The notes beneath the pieces are model-generated. The model had not been told where the DNA came from. It worked only from the letters and a program-made list of their open reading frames with translations, and did no database searches. From Salvator merianae (lineage: Eukaryota > Chordata > Lepidosauria > Squamata > Teiidae): a stretch of DNA of 64,000 nucleotides. Positions 44,323-55,664 of this stretch are shown in pieces. The stretch spans positions 71,531,447 to 71,595,446 of the forward strand of contig QVOM02000042.1 of NCBI GenBank assembly GCA_003586115.2. Direction: 5' to 3'. The position numbers and the translations under genes are program-made. Position 1 is the stretch's first letter. Each line of letters begins with the position of its first letter.

Positions 44323-44329
44323 TTATATC

Positions 44330-46320
44330 TTACAACAATGCTTATTACACTGAACTCAAAGGAACATTTGACTTCTCAGTAAAAAGAAATAAATTGTTTA
44401 ATTCAATAGAACTTGACATATGAGCAGCTTCCTGTAGATTTGATATTAGTATTTTGATTTTACTTTGATGTTCATTTTCTGTGTAGATCCTACTTCAAAT
44501 TATCTATACCAAACCCATTTCCCTGTTTCCTTGCATTGGTGCAATTTGCCTTCTGAAAAGTTTCATGTTATTGATTATCTTATTGCAAACAATTTATTCT
44601 TCGATTTATTAATTTTTAGTTGTCTAGCTTGGAGTGGCACATGAAAGTAAAAAGAGTGAGTAATGCTGATATAAATAATAATTATGCTTTATTTCTGAAA
44701 CAGTTTTTTCTGAAATCAATTCCCTCAATTACTTTTGCACATCTCAGTCAAATGCAATGTATAGAATAATAATTACAAAATAATATAAAGCAACTTTGCC
44801 TCTATTTAAATTGCTCCATTATAGAATCATTAAATTAAGATAATGAATTGACATTAGAAGCAGAATGACCTCAACATTTAAATTTATTGCAATTAGGTGA
44901 GATTGTTCCTCCTTAAAGCAATGCAATATTGTACAGTATTACTATAAATATTGCTTACAAATAAGTCATGCTGCAACAAATGAAATTTCATTTTCCTAAG
45001 CTAACTAACTTATATTCTAGGAATATAATGATAGCATTGTTAAACACTACTTCTTTTTTCCCCTTTTGAATAAGTTGAATCTATACTTGAATCCTTTTAG
45101 CATGCAATTTTTATGATACCGCCCATCACAAACTAATTTGGCCTACACAGAGATATATTCCTGGTAGATCTAACTCAGAGTATGTTAACTATTTGCTATC
45201 TCACATGTGTGTGTATGGGAAATGGACCACATAGGTAATAGGATGAAAAAATGTGAGAAGCATTGCAGAATTAGTCTGTATATACATTATCTAAGTGGTG
45301 TGTGCATCCATACACTCACAAAAATGCTGCATTAGACAAAAAGTGGATGGAAAATTGAAATTGTATCAATTCTACCTTCATGTGATTCTACCTTCTTGAC
45401 TTGGTTAAGAAGAAAGAAGAAAGTATATTACCCTAATCAGAGTTTTACACAGTTACACTTAAGAACATCTTCTATTTTACTGTCAGATCATCTAATTCTG
45501 AGGAATTTTCACAGACTGTTCAGAATTTCAAGAACCTCAAGAACTCTAGAACCTACAACCATATTTTTATGGCAAGCAAGTTGTTACTGGGAGCAAAATT
45601 TGAACTTTACTGCGTTCTCCAAAGTAAGTAAATTTTGAAGTCCACAATGCCAATTTCCACAGTCTACCCATTTTGATGTTCTGTCACTCTATAATCAGGG
45701 ATGATGAATAAAGCTTTCAAATGGAAATATGGGAACTTTTGGCCAAGAGCTTATGTACTTTTATTGGGGTGCTTCCAAGGACTGATGAATTTGAAATGAA
45801 ACTCAACAAAATGGTTAAATAATAAGAGAGAATATTCTCATTATAACCCCTTAAAAGAGTAAGTTCACTTCAACAGAGCCCTTCTCTTAACCCAAGGACT
45901 ATGAATTGTTTTAAAGCTCAATGAAAGAATGGTAGTGCATGTGTATATCTCATTAGCACATAATCAAAAAAGGGGAAATACATCTCTAGAAAACAGGACA
46001 AAATGGGACCCAAAACTGCACAATTGGTTCATTTTCTATTTTAGAAATAGTAATGATAACTACCTGAAAATACCTACATCTACTATAAGAGGGAAGTGTA
46101 GTGCCTTGTGTCTACTTTCTACTCCCTAATTTCTGATGGTGATGGTTCCTGTTCACTCTTCCTTTTCAAACAAGACTTGAATCAGGCAGTCTGTCAAACA
46201 GGGGATATCTCCTCTGTCCTCATGTAGCCCTGTCCTGTCAAAAAGAGAGCCCTCAGCCACCCTTTTCATAAGGAGTTGCTGGGTTTTCCATAATAACAAC
46301 ATATTTGATTTTTGATCGAC
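44330..46320. other. Long AT-rich unique sequence, possible conserved element
   Basis: About 2 kb without recognisable transposons. The block 44560-45050 is very AT-rich yet non-repetitive, with many TAATTA/ATTA/TTTATT motifs typical of deeply conserved developmental enhancers. This is only a composition-based suspicion. Confidence 0.35.
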
Positions 46321-46324
46321 TAAG

Positions 46325-46422
46325 CTGGGTCTATATTGAAATTGCCACGGATATGTGTGTAAACCCCACTGTAGTCCTGGGAAAATAGTGGGGTTTTACC
46401 CAGGTCTGGAAGCACCCAAAGA
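46325..46422 (-). mobile_element. Fragment of the TCCAGACA MITE family
   Basis: Read on the minus strand it runs GGTGCTTCCAGACCTGGGTA, AAACCCCACTATTTTCCCAG, and then a GGCAATTTCAATATAGACC end, parallel to the left part of the element at 52016-52369. An internal GTGGGGTTT/AAACCCCAC pair makes a hairpin. Confidence 0.45.
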
Positions 46423-47011
46423 AGCAATCTGAATTAAGAACCAACATCTGTTTAACTACAGGGAGCTAAAACAGCCCAGTTTTTCTTGCTTGAATATTTG
46501 TGGACTGAGATCTAGGTCTGCAATACCCCTGGGTGACAGGCTATAGTGAGAAAATCTTTCAGTGCTCTAATGCTGTATGCAAAACTTTATTTCCACCTTT
46601 CCAAGACGATGACAATAGAACAACTCTAAAGGCACTGTGAAGACAACAGTGTTGGGAAAGCCAAGATCCGACAGCATTTTGCTTGCAGGCAACTTTGGCA
46701 ACATCTAGCTTTCCTCTCTAATCAAGTTGTTTTGCAGTTCTGGCCTTCCAGTGTGGTCATTGTGTATTCTTTCTACCTGACATCCCCTGAAGATTTGTAA
46801 AGAATGCACCTTCATTTATCTTCTCCCAACTTGAGGATCTCTTTTCCTTATCATAGAAATTCTAAACTTTCTTTTATCAGCAGAATGATGGACATCAAAG
46901 CAAATCATAGAAAGTAGAAAAGAGAAAAAAATGCAAAGAATATATTTGTTTTTTCAAATATATATATTTCAACCTTCACTCTAAGGTTCCAGGGTGGGTA
47001 GCAACATTCTG

Positions 47012-47059
<48 letters not shown>

Positions 47060-47088
47060 AATATCTATCTATCTATCTATCTATCTAA
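47012..47088 (+). repeat. (TCTA)n tetranucleotide microsatellite
   Basis: About eighteen TCTA units with one AAA interruption. It abuts the 3' end of the minus-strand L2-like fragment, where such tails often seed microsatellites. Confidence 0.95.
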
Positions 47089-47094
47089 ATATTA

Positions 47095-47550
47095 ACATGC
47101 ATACATATAAAACATACTTAAAATATAACACTCCCATCATGGAGGCAGCTAGGTATCAAAGGCCTGGGTAAAGAGGAACATTTTAATCAGGTGCCAAAAA
47201 CCATACAGTGTTGGCATCTGGCATAACTCCAGTGGCTGGTTGTTCTAGAGCCTGTAGGCCACCGCAGAAAACTCCTTCCCACATGCCTCATACTTCTGAG
47301 CGCAGTGGACCTACAAAGAAGGGATTCTCCTTGTGATCTTAATCCATAAGCAGGTGTATATGGGAGAAAGTAACCCAGATATTCCTGGAATATTCAGGGC
47401 CCAAGCCATCAAGTCTCCATATGTCAACATCAACACCCTGAATTAGGTCCAAGACTGTCATGATGTGCCTTTGGTCAGAAACTCCCATCAGCAATCAAGC
47501 TGCTGCATTCTGCACTATTTCCAGCTTTGGACTTTGTGTCATTGGATAAA
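47095..47550 (-). mobile_element. L2-like LINE 3' end, minus strand
   Basis: On the minus strand the start reads KLEIVQNAAA followed by a stop and LLMG (about 47480-47530), the hallmark LxxVQNAAARLLTG block of L2/CR1-group reverse transcriptases. The 3' part includes the equivalents of GGAGTTTTCTGCGGTGGCC, GGCTCTAGAACAACCAGCC, and a terminal AAAAT-GTTCC-TTTACCCAGGC segment. It is decayed by stops. Related plus-strand copies are at 60985-61700 and 63800-64000. Confidence 0.65.
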
Positions 47551-47569
47551 TCAAGTAACATATGTTAAT

Positions 47570-48270
47570 TTTTTTTCACCTTCCATGACAGCAAAGAAAC
47601 AAATGAACTATGGAATTGCCCACAAAATCCTTGCTCATCCTGCCTTCTTGCTCTAACATTTTTTAGAGCAAGTGAATACAGTTTACATCCTGACATGATT
47701 TAATGATACTTGAAAAAGCATTTCTCCATCTACCTATTATGCCAGACTAAGACACAAAGCTTTTCAGGTGGATGCACCACTAATATGCACAGTGTCTTGG
47801 CACTGCCCACATGACTGCATCCTTATCAAATTGACACCCCCATTTTTTTCATTTTCATTTCAACATCCCATGACTATTTGTTTTTTTTAAAAAAACCCAC
47901 AATAAATAACACCTGTGACTGATATACCGAAATCCATTCCTTTGTCTCCATGTGAACTAGAAAAGCTCTGTCTTTAGGAAGGGTATTGAAGTCACCTCAG
48001 ACCACAAATTTCAGCCTTTAGTGGTTTAATTTATTACTGCATTTTGACTGCAGTAATAGCAGCTATAGGGAAGTAACTGTAGGATTTTCTGTCTTGAATG
48101 TCAAAATAAGTTAGTTTACTCATGTATTATGCACCTTGACTTTATCAGACGTGGACATCTTTTTTGCCTTTTTTTTTGTCTTGGGTCAAACAATATCCTA
48201 GAGTTATCTTAACTATATACTAAGAATTCCAAAAAATTGAAATCTGCCTTCCCAGAGTTTCACCAGACCC
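47570..48270. other. Unannotated region
   Basis: AT-rich noncoding sequence with T/A homopolymer runs near 47880. No feature was recognised. Confidence 0.4.
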
Positions 48271-48271
48271 A

Positions 48272-48650
48272 GGCCCTTTCTACACTGGGTCTTATTTTAT
48301 CCTGGACTGACCTGTCATATGCACACTAGTGCAGACTACGGCAGGCCATAGACTCATAGACTCATAGACTCACAGACTCACAGACTCACAGACTCACAGA
48401 CTCACAGAGTTGGAAGGGACCTCCAAGGTTATCGAGTCCAACCCCCTGCTCAATGCAGGATTCACTAAATTATCCCAGACAGATATCTGTCCAGCCTCTT
48501 TTTGAAGACCTCCAGAGAAGGAGAGCTCACCACCTCCTGTGGCAACCTGTTCCAGGTCTCACATGAGGCCTGCCATAGTCTGCTCTAGCATGCAGATGGC
48601 AGATTCTTATCTGAGATATAATCCAGAATAAGGCCAAGTGCAGAAAGGAT
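48272..48650. mobile_element. Hairpin MITE split by a CR1 insertion
   Basis: The left arm (48272-48346, GGCCCTTTCTACACTGGG ... GCAGACTACGGCAGGCC) and right arm (48566-48650, GGCCTGCCATAGTCTGC ... CCAAGTGCAGAAAGG) are inverted copies of each other and match the intact hairpin at 13276-13440. Instead of a short loop, about 220 bases of CR1 lie between them, so the CR1 piece was added after the MITE was in place. Confidence 0.75.
48347..48565 (-). mobile_element. CR1 3' end with octamer tail, inside MITE loop
   Basis: Begins with about seven 8-bp units (ACTCATAG then ACTCACAG), the octamer microsatellite characteristic of CR1 3' termini. It continues AGTTGGAAGGGACCTCCAAG, then CGAGTCCAACCCCCTGCTC, and ends near GGCAACCTGTTCCAGG. 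The orientation is minus. These phrases are the well-known CR1 3' end of birds and reptiles. Confidence 0.85.
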
Positions 48651-48764
48651 CATAGACACTCCCTGTGACATGCTTGGGTATCCTGTGCAGAGACAAAAAA
48701 TGTATATATGTTTATGGGATGTGACTTTGTCTCTTCTTACTAGGTAAAACATCTCCTTCCACTG

Positions 48765-49040
48765 GGTCTCTATTTGTGATGGCAGTAGACACCTCATGGC
48801 AATCACCCTGCTCCATTATGTGCTCAATCACTGATGGGAGTGCCATTTTTGCAGCCACTGACAGATTTTCTGCCATAAACAGAGGTACTCCCAGCTAACA
48901 CTGTAAATGATGCCTCCACAATTGAAAATGGAGACATGGAGGTGTCATTTTCAGTGGTGACTGTGGCACATTCCCCACATGTCCAGGAATGAGTCACCTC
49001 CATTTTCCAGTGAAGACCTGACCAAAGGATGTTAACACTG
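48765..49040. mobile_element. Interspersed repeat, pair with 59885-60150
   Basis: Shares, in order, GGCAGTAGACACCTCATGG / GGCTGTAGGCACCTTATGG, the GCCATTTTTGCAG-CACTG block, TTTTCTGCCAT, GAGGTGTCATTTT and CCTCCATTTTCCAGTG with 59885-60150. Its class is unknown; no terminal repeats are evident. It lies directly after the CR1/MITE nest. Confidence 0.6.
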
Positions 49041-49044
49041 GGAC

Positions 49045-49840
49045 CTCAGTGCTGTGGTTCCTTCTATCATTTTCTTGGCACTCACAAAACTTAAGAGGGC
49101 TACAGGAAAGGAAAAAGGCACAAATAATCACACTTTTGTTGCTAAATTTGTAGCCCTAGAGTCTTAAGCTGGTCATAATTTACAAACTTGTTAGTCTATT
49201 AGTGATCTATGTCAATGAGATGTTTTAATAGAAATTTATATAGGACTTCCACTCATATATGCAAACATTGCCTACACTATCTCCTGATAATATCAACAGT
49301 TCAGAATTTGGGTGAATGTGGAATAGAAACCCACTTATCTCATTTGAAAAAAGGAAGTAACCCCAATGGGCAATTCATCATGCTTCATGCATTTCTCACA
49401 GATCAGCTTAAACTAATTAGTTTCCTTTTAGCTTCAGTTTTAACTAGGTGATAGAGTGAGAATATTTAACTTGACAAAATTAATGGTAAAGCCTACCGTG
49501 TTTAAATTTTAATTAGTTAATTTTTTTCCTCTCATGTTTCCCGGAGCTGTCTTCTTATGCCTAGGTGAGTACTATGCCTTTAAAAAATTATTTTAGATTT
49601 TTTGATCAAGAATAATTTTTAAAAATAGAAGATGGGCACACAAAACAAATAAAAACTGTGAATTCTTTTCTGAAGAAAATGAGGGCAACCAACTGAGTTG
49701 AAGTCTGAGAGGATTAAATGAGGATTAAATTAAAATTTGGCTGGCTGTTGAGTACGTCATCAGTGCAAAATATAAACCAGGTGCACCCAGTACATGCAGG
49801 TACAGCCAGAGGCAACTGGAAATGGTGTACTCTGGTTCAA
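49045..49840. other. Unannotated AT-rich region
   Basis: No gene or repeat recognised. The region around 49480-49520 is TTTAAATTTTAATTAGTTAATT-like, dense in homeodomain-type cores. Confidence 0.35.
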
Positions 49841-49848
49841 CAGCTTTC

Positions 49849-49900
49849 TTTGAAGTTCATGGTGCAGTGGACTGCACTGGGAACTTCAAAGAAAACTGAC
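49849..49900. repeat. Perfect 14-bp-arm hairpin
   Basis: TTTCTTTGAAGTTC and GAACTTCAAAGAAA flank a 22-base loop that itself contains GGTGCAGT...TGCAC. It is probably the centre of another foldback element (49720-49990), but no outer ends were found. Confidence 0.6.
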
Positions 49901-50041
49901 AAAATGGAATTGGCCTATTTAAGAAGCTTCCAGCTGTGCCTGAGTGTGCCAGCCATAACTGGTACTGACTTGCATATGAGGAGCCCACAATAAGTGTTCT
50001 TAAAATGCATTGTCTTCATTGTCAGTCAGAGAGACAAGTCA

Positions 50042-50448
50042 GGCTATGATCACACTGGGCTCTTTTCAAACAGCTCTTGTACAAAACACACCCCTTGTGT
50101 ACCTGTCCAAAGAAACAAGCATTCAAACAGAAAAAGAAAATCCTGCTATTCTTTCACCTCAAAGCCTGGAAACCCCTCTGTAGAAACAAGTGCCAACATT
50201 CATTGGATGCTGCAGACTGAATTTCTGGTTCCCTGATTGGTCAGCACCTAGCAGCCATTTCTGTAGCTTTCTGTTCCCTCTGCTTCAAACAAAATTCTCA
50301 CCCTGAGAACTATTCTTTCCTGTCTGTGGAATGGATGGTAAATTGGAGTCTCGGGGTTGCAGTAAATGTTCTTTTTAAATTTTCTGTCTGTCCCTTGGAG
50401 CTCAGATCCATCCCAGACCCACCCCTTTTAGCTTGTGTGATCAAACCT
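50042..50448. mobile_element. MITE, TGATCACAC family, complete copy
   Basis: The left end GGCTATGATCACACTGGG and the complement of the right end, AGGTTTGATCACACAAGC, are imperfect TIRs sharing TGATCACA. TCA occurs on both sides (50039-50041 and about 50449-50451). There is no coding capacity. Partial relatives lie at 25439-25695 and 8885-9140; the termini also resemble those of the GGCTGTGTTCA family. Confidence 0.6.
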
Positions 50449-50449
50449 T

Positions 50450-52012
50450 CAGTTATACATGGAAAATGGAGTGACAAGGGATAAGCACAGTGCATTTCCA
50501 GCACATATAGTTACATGTGATATGCCCTACTTCATTCCCAGGGATTTGAGGAACCATCCTTTCAAAACAGAAGAAAGAGGTCTGACCAGTGGTGACTCTT
50601 AGCTTCAAGGTTGGATGATTGCAGACACTAGCCAGACAAGTATTGGCCGTCAAAACATATGCCACACTCTTGGCAAATGGTGCATCAGCACACCAAGGAA
50701 AAGCACACTCCTTTAAAACCAGTGATCACCCAGCCAGTGCCTGCGATCACCCATCCCTAAGGTTGTGAGCCACAACTACGTCCCGGAGCACTTCCATGGT
50801 ATTAGCACAATGGGGATGACCTGTGCCACTGCTGGGTGTATCTTTCTGAGGGTCGACTTGCCTGCTGTCATGGAAGACCAGAAGGAAACATGAGAATTAT
50901 AACCAACATGAGTTTCTGGTTTCAAAAATGACTGGATAAAATGAGAAGTTTTTTTCCAAATGATGGTATCAAACAATACAATTCATTTTCTTTTTAAAAG
51001 AGCCTAAAATGCCAGTTTGGAAAAGGAGGAAGATATTAATAATGTACTACAGTGATGCAGGGGATGGAGTGGAGACTTGTAGAAGGCAAATCACTTCTTA
51101 TTTGAAGTCGAAGAAACAGACCTGAGGGAGAAGGGATGGTTTTGTGTTTGTGGTTTTGTTTTAAAGTTGGAGGTAATGAGAGTAATTCTGCATGCTCTTG
51201 TCCATTGTACTGCCTTTTCCCACTGTGTTGTGTTTTGAGGACACCTTTAGAAAAAGAAAGATTATTGCAAAAGAGATGCCTTATCAGAGCTATGTGTGGC
51301 TGCAGCCTCAGTTTAGTTTTTGACCATGTCAGAACCCTAAAAACATTTCACGGAGAAGAACACAAAGGGCAGAAAAATCAAATTTCCAAGGTATACTTCC
51401 AATTAAAACAGGTTAATAAAATAATAATTATTCCTAATATATTTATCTTCTGCTAACTGAGCTTCCTGTCTTTTGGCAGCAACCTGAACAAAAGTGCTAG
51501 TATACACAGTACAGTTCCCTTCTTTGTGCTCTGTAAAAATTCAATTTTGTATGAATTTGTGTAAAAGGATTTCACAGACTAAATGCAAGACAATGGAGGG
51601 ACCCAACATTTATCGTAAGCAAGCATACAGTGTGTCTCGATCCACATGTGAATTGTGTACTGTAGCTGTGTATTTTTATATTTAAAGTTATCATTTGAGT
51701 TACTAAATCAGCTAGGACAGAGTACTTAGACTGTAGCAAAAACCATTATTATGAATCATACACTTGCAAAGAAAGGAACAGAAAGTTCCCCTAGTGAGCA
51801 ATAGTGTGCTGGCTCTGTGTAAAGGAGAAGATGAGCCCTTAGCTATTTGGACTGCCTAGCAAAATGTATATCATGACAGGCCAAGGGTACTTGTATGGAA
51901 AAACACATTTTATGCCACTGCGCAACCCTTGTCAGTGAAGACTGGAGGGATGAACAATTTCAAATCTATTTCCATTCATGCAAAAGGACAGAATCTGCTG
52001 TCAAAATGAATT
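50450..52012. other. Unannotated region
   Basis: Noncoding sequence. A 106-codon frame at 51136-51456 carries no recognisable domain. Confidence 0.4.
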
Positions 52013-52015
52013 CAT

Positions 52016-52369
52016 GGCCACGTCCAGACAGGATATAAAACCTGGGATTATCCCAGCACTATATTATGATTGCCACAAGTATCCAAGACAATCCCAACAT
52101 AGTCCCAGGACATGGGGGTAAAATCCAGGAATATTGCTGAACCCAGAACACTGAACCCAGGTTTTCCCAAAATAGCAATATTTTGTCTGGTATTTGCTCC
52201 AAATGCCCACCATGCAAGCATAGTGGTGAAACTGGACAGAAAATACCACTGCACAAGCATGGGGGCAAACGTTTGTGCACCTCTGGATATTTTTCTCATT
52301 GGGGGAAAAAGCACCAAACAAGTTAAAGACCAAGGCCTGACTGCGATTTTGCATGTCTGGAAGCAGCCC
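52016..52369. mobile_element. MITE, TCCAGACA family
   Basis: The left end GGCCACGTCCAGACAGG and the complement of the right end, GGGCTGCTTCCAGACATGC, form imperfect TIRs. The interior includes further inverted pairs (CTGGGATTATCCCAG; AATATTGCTG/AGCAATATT) and three overlapping minus-strand frames up to 107 codons without domains. Target duplication unresolved. A fragment of the same family is at 46325-46422. Confidence 0.6.
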
Positions 52370-52379
52370 AAATTTGAAT

Positions 52380-53770
52380 GGAAACTCTATTTAAGATGCA
52401 TTGGCACCATTCAAATTCAAGTTCACATAAACTTTTGCACTTGATGGTCTTATTCATATGCACAGTCATCTGACTGTTCATCCACCTGTCCATTCCTCTG
52501 TTTGTGTAATTTGAATTGGGCAGTGCTTCATTAATCTCTGGCAAGTCTGATGGGAAGAGTTCTCTCATCTGTACGCACAGTCTATGCATACATGCAATCT
52601 GTCTCTATAGAGATACAAAAAACAAAGATCAGTATGCACAGAAGAGAGGACATGGACATGTTAGGAATTTTGGAGTGTAGTAGACACCATCTTTATTGCT
52701 ATGTTTGAACCATTGCATTCATTGGGCTAACCAGGTGGATCTGCCATAGGGTCCTGTCCCTTCTGAGTTTGCCTTGTAATAGTTCATAATGGTTGATACT
52801 GTAGATACTCAACGTCATGAAAACTGTGGGAACTAGATGCGAGGGGGGATGAGCTCAGCTGCAAGCGGAGTTACTACGATTACTTAGTAATAGGAAGAAC
52901 TTGGTACAGCAATAAGATTTATGCAGGAATAGTGTGGCTTTCAGTATACTTCTTATTCTATATTTTTCTATCAGCCTGCATTAGAATGTGGGCAGGCAAG
53001 AAAGAAACTGCTGGCAAACAGCCCAGTGCTATGTCAGGCCTCTGCTGGTGCATCCCCCCAAAGTCCTGGATTTCAGAATGTGCAGGAGTTACTACACTTT
53101 CTTTAAAACTGTAAAACTCTTTTTTACTGTGGTAAAGACTGTGTTTGGGATGCCCTGCATTGGCACAATGCTGGATCAACCATTCAAAAATTGCAGACCA
53201 GAAAAAAGGTGTGCAGCCCTGTCTTCTCCTCGACCCAATCTGATGGCCTCTTTCCTGATGCATCTTGTGAAAATGCTCATGTTTTCCAATGCCATTTGGA
53301 GAATCCCATAGTTGTCCAACCCAGAATGCTATAATAAATATAGTCAAACTACTTTGCTGGTCTGCTTCTGGAGTCAATGGCTAAACATCATATTTCTCTT
53401 GCAACAGGCAGAAAACACTGACATGCACATGTTGCATTTTATTTCATCTGAGCAAAAATTAAATCTTGTTCAATCAAAGCAGACCTTCTCAAAGATGCAA
53501 AGCTTTAGATTAGGTGGAAAACCTAGTAAAAAGCACAACTCCAGGCCTTCTAGCATCACAACCCCCCCCTCAAGAATTTTAGACTTTTTATGAAGCTTAA
53601 TTATTTTTGCTTTTGTTTAGAATGACAACAGAACCATCAACACATTATAAAGTACATCTATGAATATCAAGGTGACTTCTCTGCCTCTTTATTGAAAGCA
53701 GTTTAACAAATTCCACTGAGCATGAGGTTGGAGGAAGTGATCTCCAAGATGTCTTTATAACTCTTGTATT
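52380..53770. other. Unannotated region with the longest open frame
   Basis: Contains the longest open frame of the window (minus strand 52958-53377, 139 codons). Its composition shows no domain, signal peptide or codon bias I recognise, and a plus-strand frame of 107 codons overlaps it. It is most likely chance. Confidence 0.35.
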
Positions 53771-53773
53771 CTA

Positions 53774-54112
53774 TGGATTTTTTTTCATTCACCAGTGTAG
53801 ATCCAGATATGGTGATCCTGATCTAGCAATCCATCCCAAAACTTGTGTTAAGAGTTAAACACTGTCTGCACGGTGGCAGTGGTTCTGGTCTAGTCATTGA
53901 GCCACTAAAGTGGATCCTCCAGTAATCCAGAAAATGGAGGCACGTGTTATCTACATGTGTCCATGATCCAGATCTTCCCCTGTTAGTGCACTGGTAGACC
54001 TTAATATTGAGATATACTGGTGATCCAAATCTAGGCTCTCCAGATCTGGATTACCCTCCATCTGGTACAGATGGTGCATACTTACAGAACATGAGCAAAT
54101 GAAGAAAGACCC
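53774..54112. mobile_element. Relative of the central-palindrome MITE family
   Basis: The end TTTTTTTTCATTCACC-like and the complement of the other end, GGGTCTTTCTTCATTTGC, are weak TIRs. The centre keeps ACTGGTAGACCTTAATATTG followed by AGATATACTGGTGATCC, a decayed form of the CTGGTAGACCT palindrome. GATCCAGAT/ATCTGGATC pieces recur through it. Confidence 0.5.
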
Positions 54113-54167
54113 TATGATAATGCATGCACACATATAAGATGCATCTTTTCTGGTCTGCTGCAATAGC

Positions 54168-54245
54168 TCTTCCCTTCCCTTCCCTTCCCTTCCCTTCCCT
54201 TCCCTTCCCTTCCCTTCCCTTCCCTTCCCTTCCCTTCTCTTCTCT
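54168..54245 (+). repeat. (TTCCC)n pentanucleotide microsatellite
   Basis: About fifteen TTCCC units, ending with TTCTC variants. The minus-strand Gly-Arg-Glu-Lys-rich frame is an artefact. Confidence 0.95.
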
Positions 54246-54249
54246 CACG

Positions 54250-54785
54250 TCACCAAAGCAGATTCTGTGCATTTAAACAAAAAACAGAAGGGGCAGCCCC
54301 TTTCCTTTTCACCGACTTAGAAATGGAGGACAAAAGTTAGTTAAATGCACCACTAAATCCCATCAGAGGATGAAGATTCCCATCAGGTGTGCCATCACAT
54401 CTTGGCAGGTGAGGAGAGAAATGTTTCCAAGAAATAATTTCATTTAGGTGAGTACCTTGATGTAATATGCATCATGGTGGACAGAAGGGAGATAGCTGCC
54501 CATGACCGGTTAACATGGGCTGAGCAGACACAACCCTTGTCCTCTTAGTGGCTTTTCCGTTTTCATTCCAAATATTGATTGGGAAGACAGGAGAAACACA
54601 AGGAAGGGACCCATATCAGTAGAAATCCAATCCGGGTCTACAGGGCTGTGGCGGAACTAGGCAAAATATGTCCTTTCATTTCTCAATATGCATCTTCTTT
54701 GGGGTGGAGAGAGGTGCAATGGAATGGGAAGAGATGAAGTGTGGAGCAAACTGGATTCAATGAAAAAAGTTAATTTGGTAACAAA
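54250..54785. other. Unannotated region
   Basis: Noncoding sequence. No gene or clear repeat was recognised. Confidence 0.4.
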
Positions 54786-54793
54786 CTAACCAG

Positions 54794-55000
54794 AATAGCA
54801 CAGTGGTTACAATGTTGGACTAGAACCTGGGAAATCAGAGTTCATTTCAGGACTGAATACTCAGTGGGTGACTAGTCCCTACCTCTCAGTTTAATCCACC
54901 TCATAGGGTGGTTCTGTGAATAAAATGAAGGAAAGAAGCATAATATTCTTCACCTCAAACTCTTTGAAAGAAATGTGGAATAGAAATGTAAAAATAAATT
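54794..55000 (+). mobile_element. MIR-like tRNA-derived SINE
   Basis: The tRNA-like head has ATAGCACAGTGGTTACAATG (A-box region) and CAGAGTTCATTTCAGG (B-box region). The core has CTCAGTGGGTGACTAGTCCC, CTCTCAGTTTAATCCACC and TCATAGGGTGGTTCTGTGAA. The tail reads GAAATGTGGAATAGAAATGT followed by AAAATAAATT. The head-core-tail order is that of CORE/MIR-type SINEs; an L2-like mobilising partner is plausible since L2-like copies are in the window. Confidence 0.65.
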
Positions 55001-55004
55001 AGCT

Positions 55005-55605
55005 AACAATACATACATATGCTTATTACATGCAACATTAAAGCTCCATCTTAACAACTTCTGGGGGGCAAACTCTGGGGAATGGTGTAGTTAACTCCTG
55101 ATCTAAATGCCCACAGGAATGACCTTTTGGCAGAGTGGAGTTCGCATTGTGCAGACATGTATCCCACTGCATTGACCTGATGCAGACCTAACGGCCAGAG
55201 CTCCATGTATGCTGGCTGGAGTTCTGGCCATACTTCCAGTCTCTGGCTGAGATTTAGACATTCCATCCCCAGAAAGGTTTCAGTAGCCACAGAGAGCTCT
55301 CCTCTTCTGCCCCCAACATGGCAGTACCTCAATTTTGGAGGCTAGCATAGATAAAGCCTAAGTCCCATTGATAAACAAGTCACACTGAATTCAGTAGGAC
55401 TTACTTCCAAGTATTCAGTTATAAGACAGGATTTCATCTGACCTTCAGAATATGATTCAAGGTCTAGAATGGAAATTCTAATCGACTTTATTAATTGCAA
55501 ATGCAGCACAAGCACTTGTTCAAGATTAATTTATTTAGAAGAGAAAATAGTTCTGCTTTTTGCCCAATACTGTACTAAAAAAAGGCAGTGTCCTGTTTTG
55601 GCGTA
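55005..55605. other. Unannotated region
   Basis: Noncoding sequence. AAGTCCCATTGATAAACAAG and TTCAGTAGGACTTACTTCCAAG (about 55360-55420) look like a fragment of a common vertebrate interspersed repeat, but I cannot assign it. Confidence 0.35.
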
Positions 55606-55609
55606 ATTA

Positions 55610-55611
<2 letters not shown>

Positions 55612-55651
<40 letters not shown>
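55612..55651 (+). repeat. (GT)n microsatellite
   Basis: Nineteen to twenty perfect GT units followed by a short GA run. Confidence 0.95.
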
Positions 55652-55663
<12 letters not shown>

Positions 55664-55664
55664 A

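Noticed and set aside
52958..53377. Longest open frame (139 codons, minus strand)
   Set aside because: No domain, no biased composition, an overlapping 107-codon frame on the other strand, and no neighbouring gene structure. Frames of this size are expected by chance in 64 kb.
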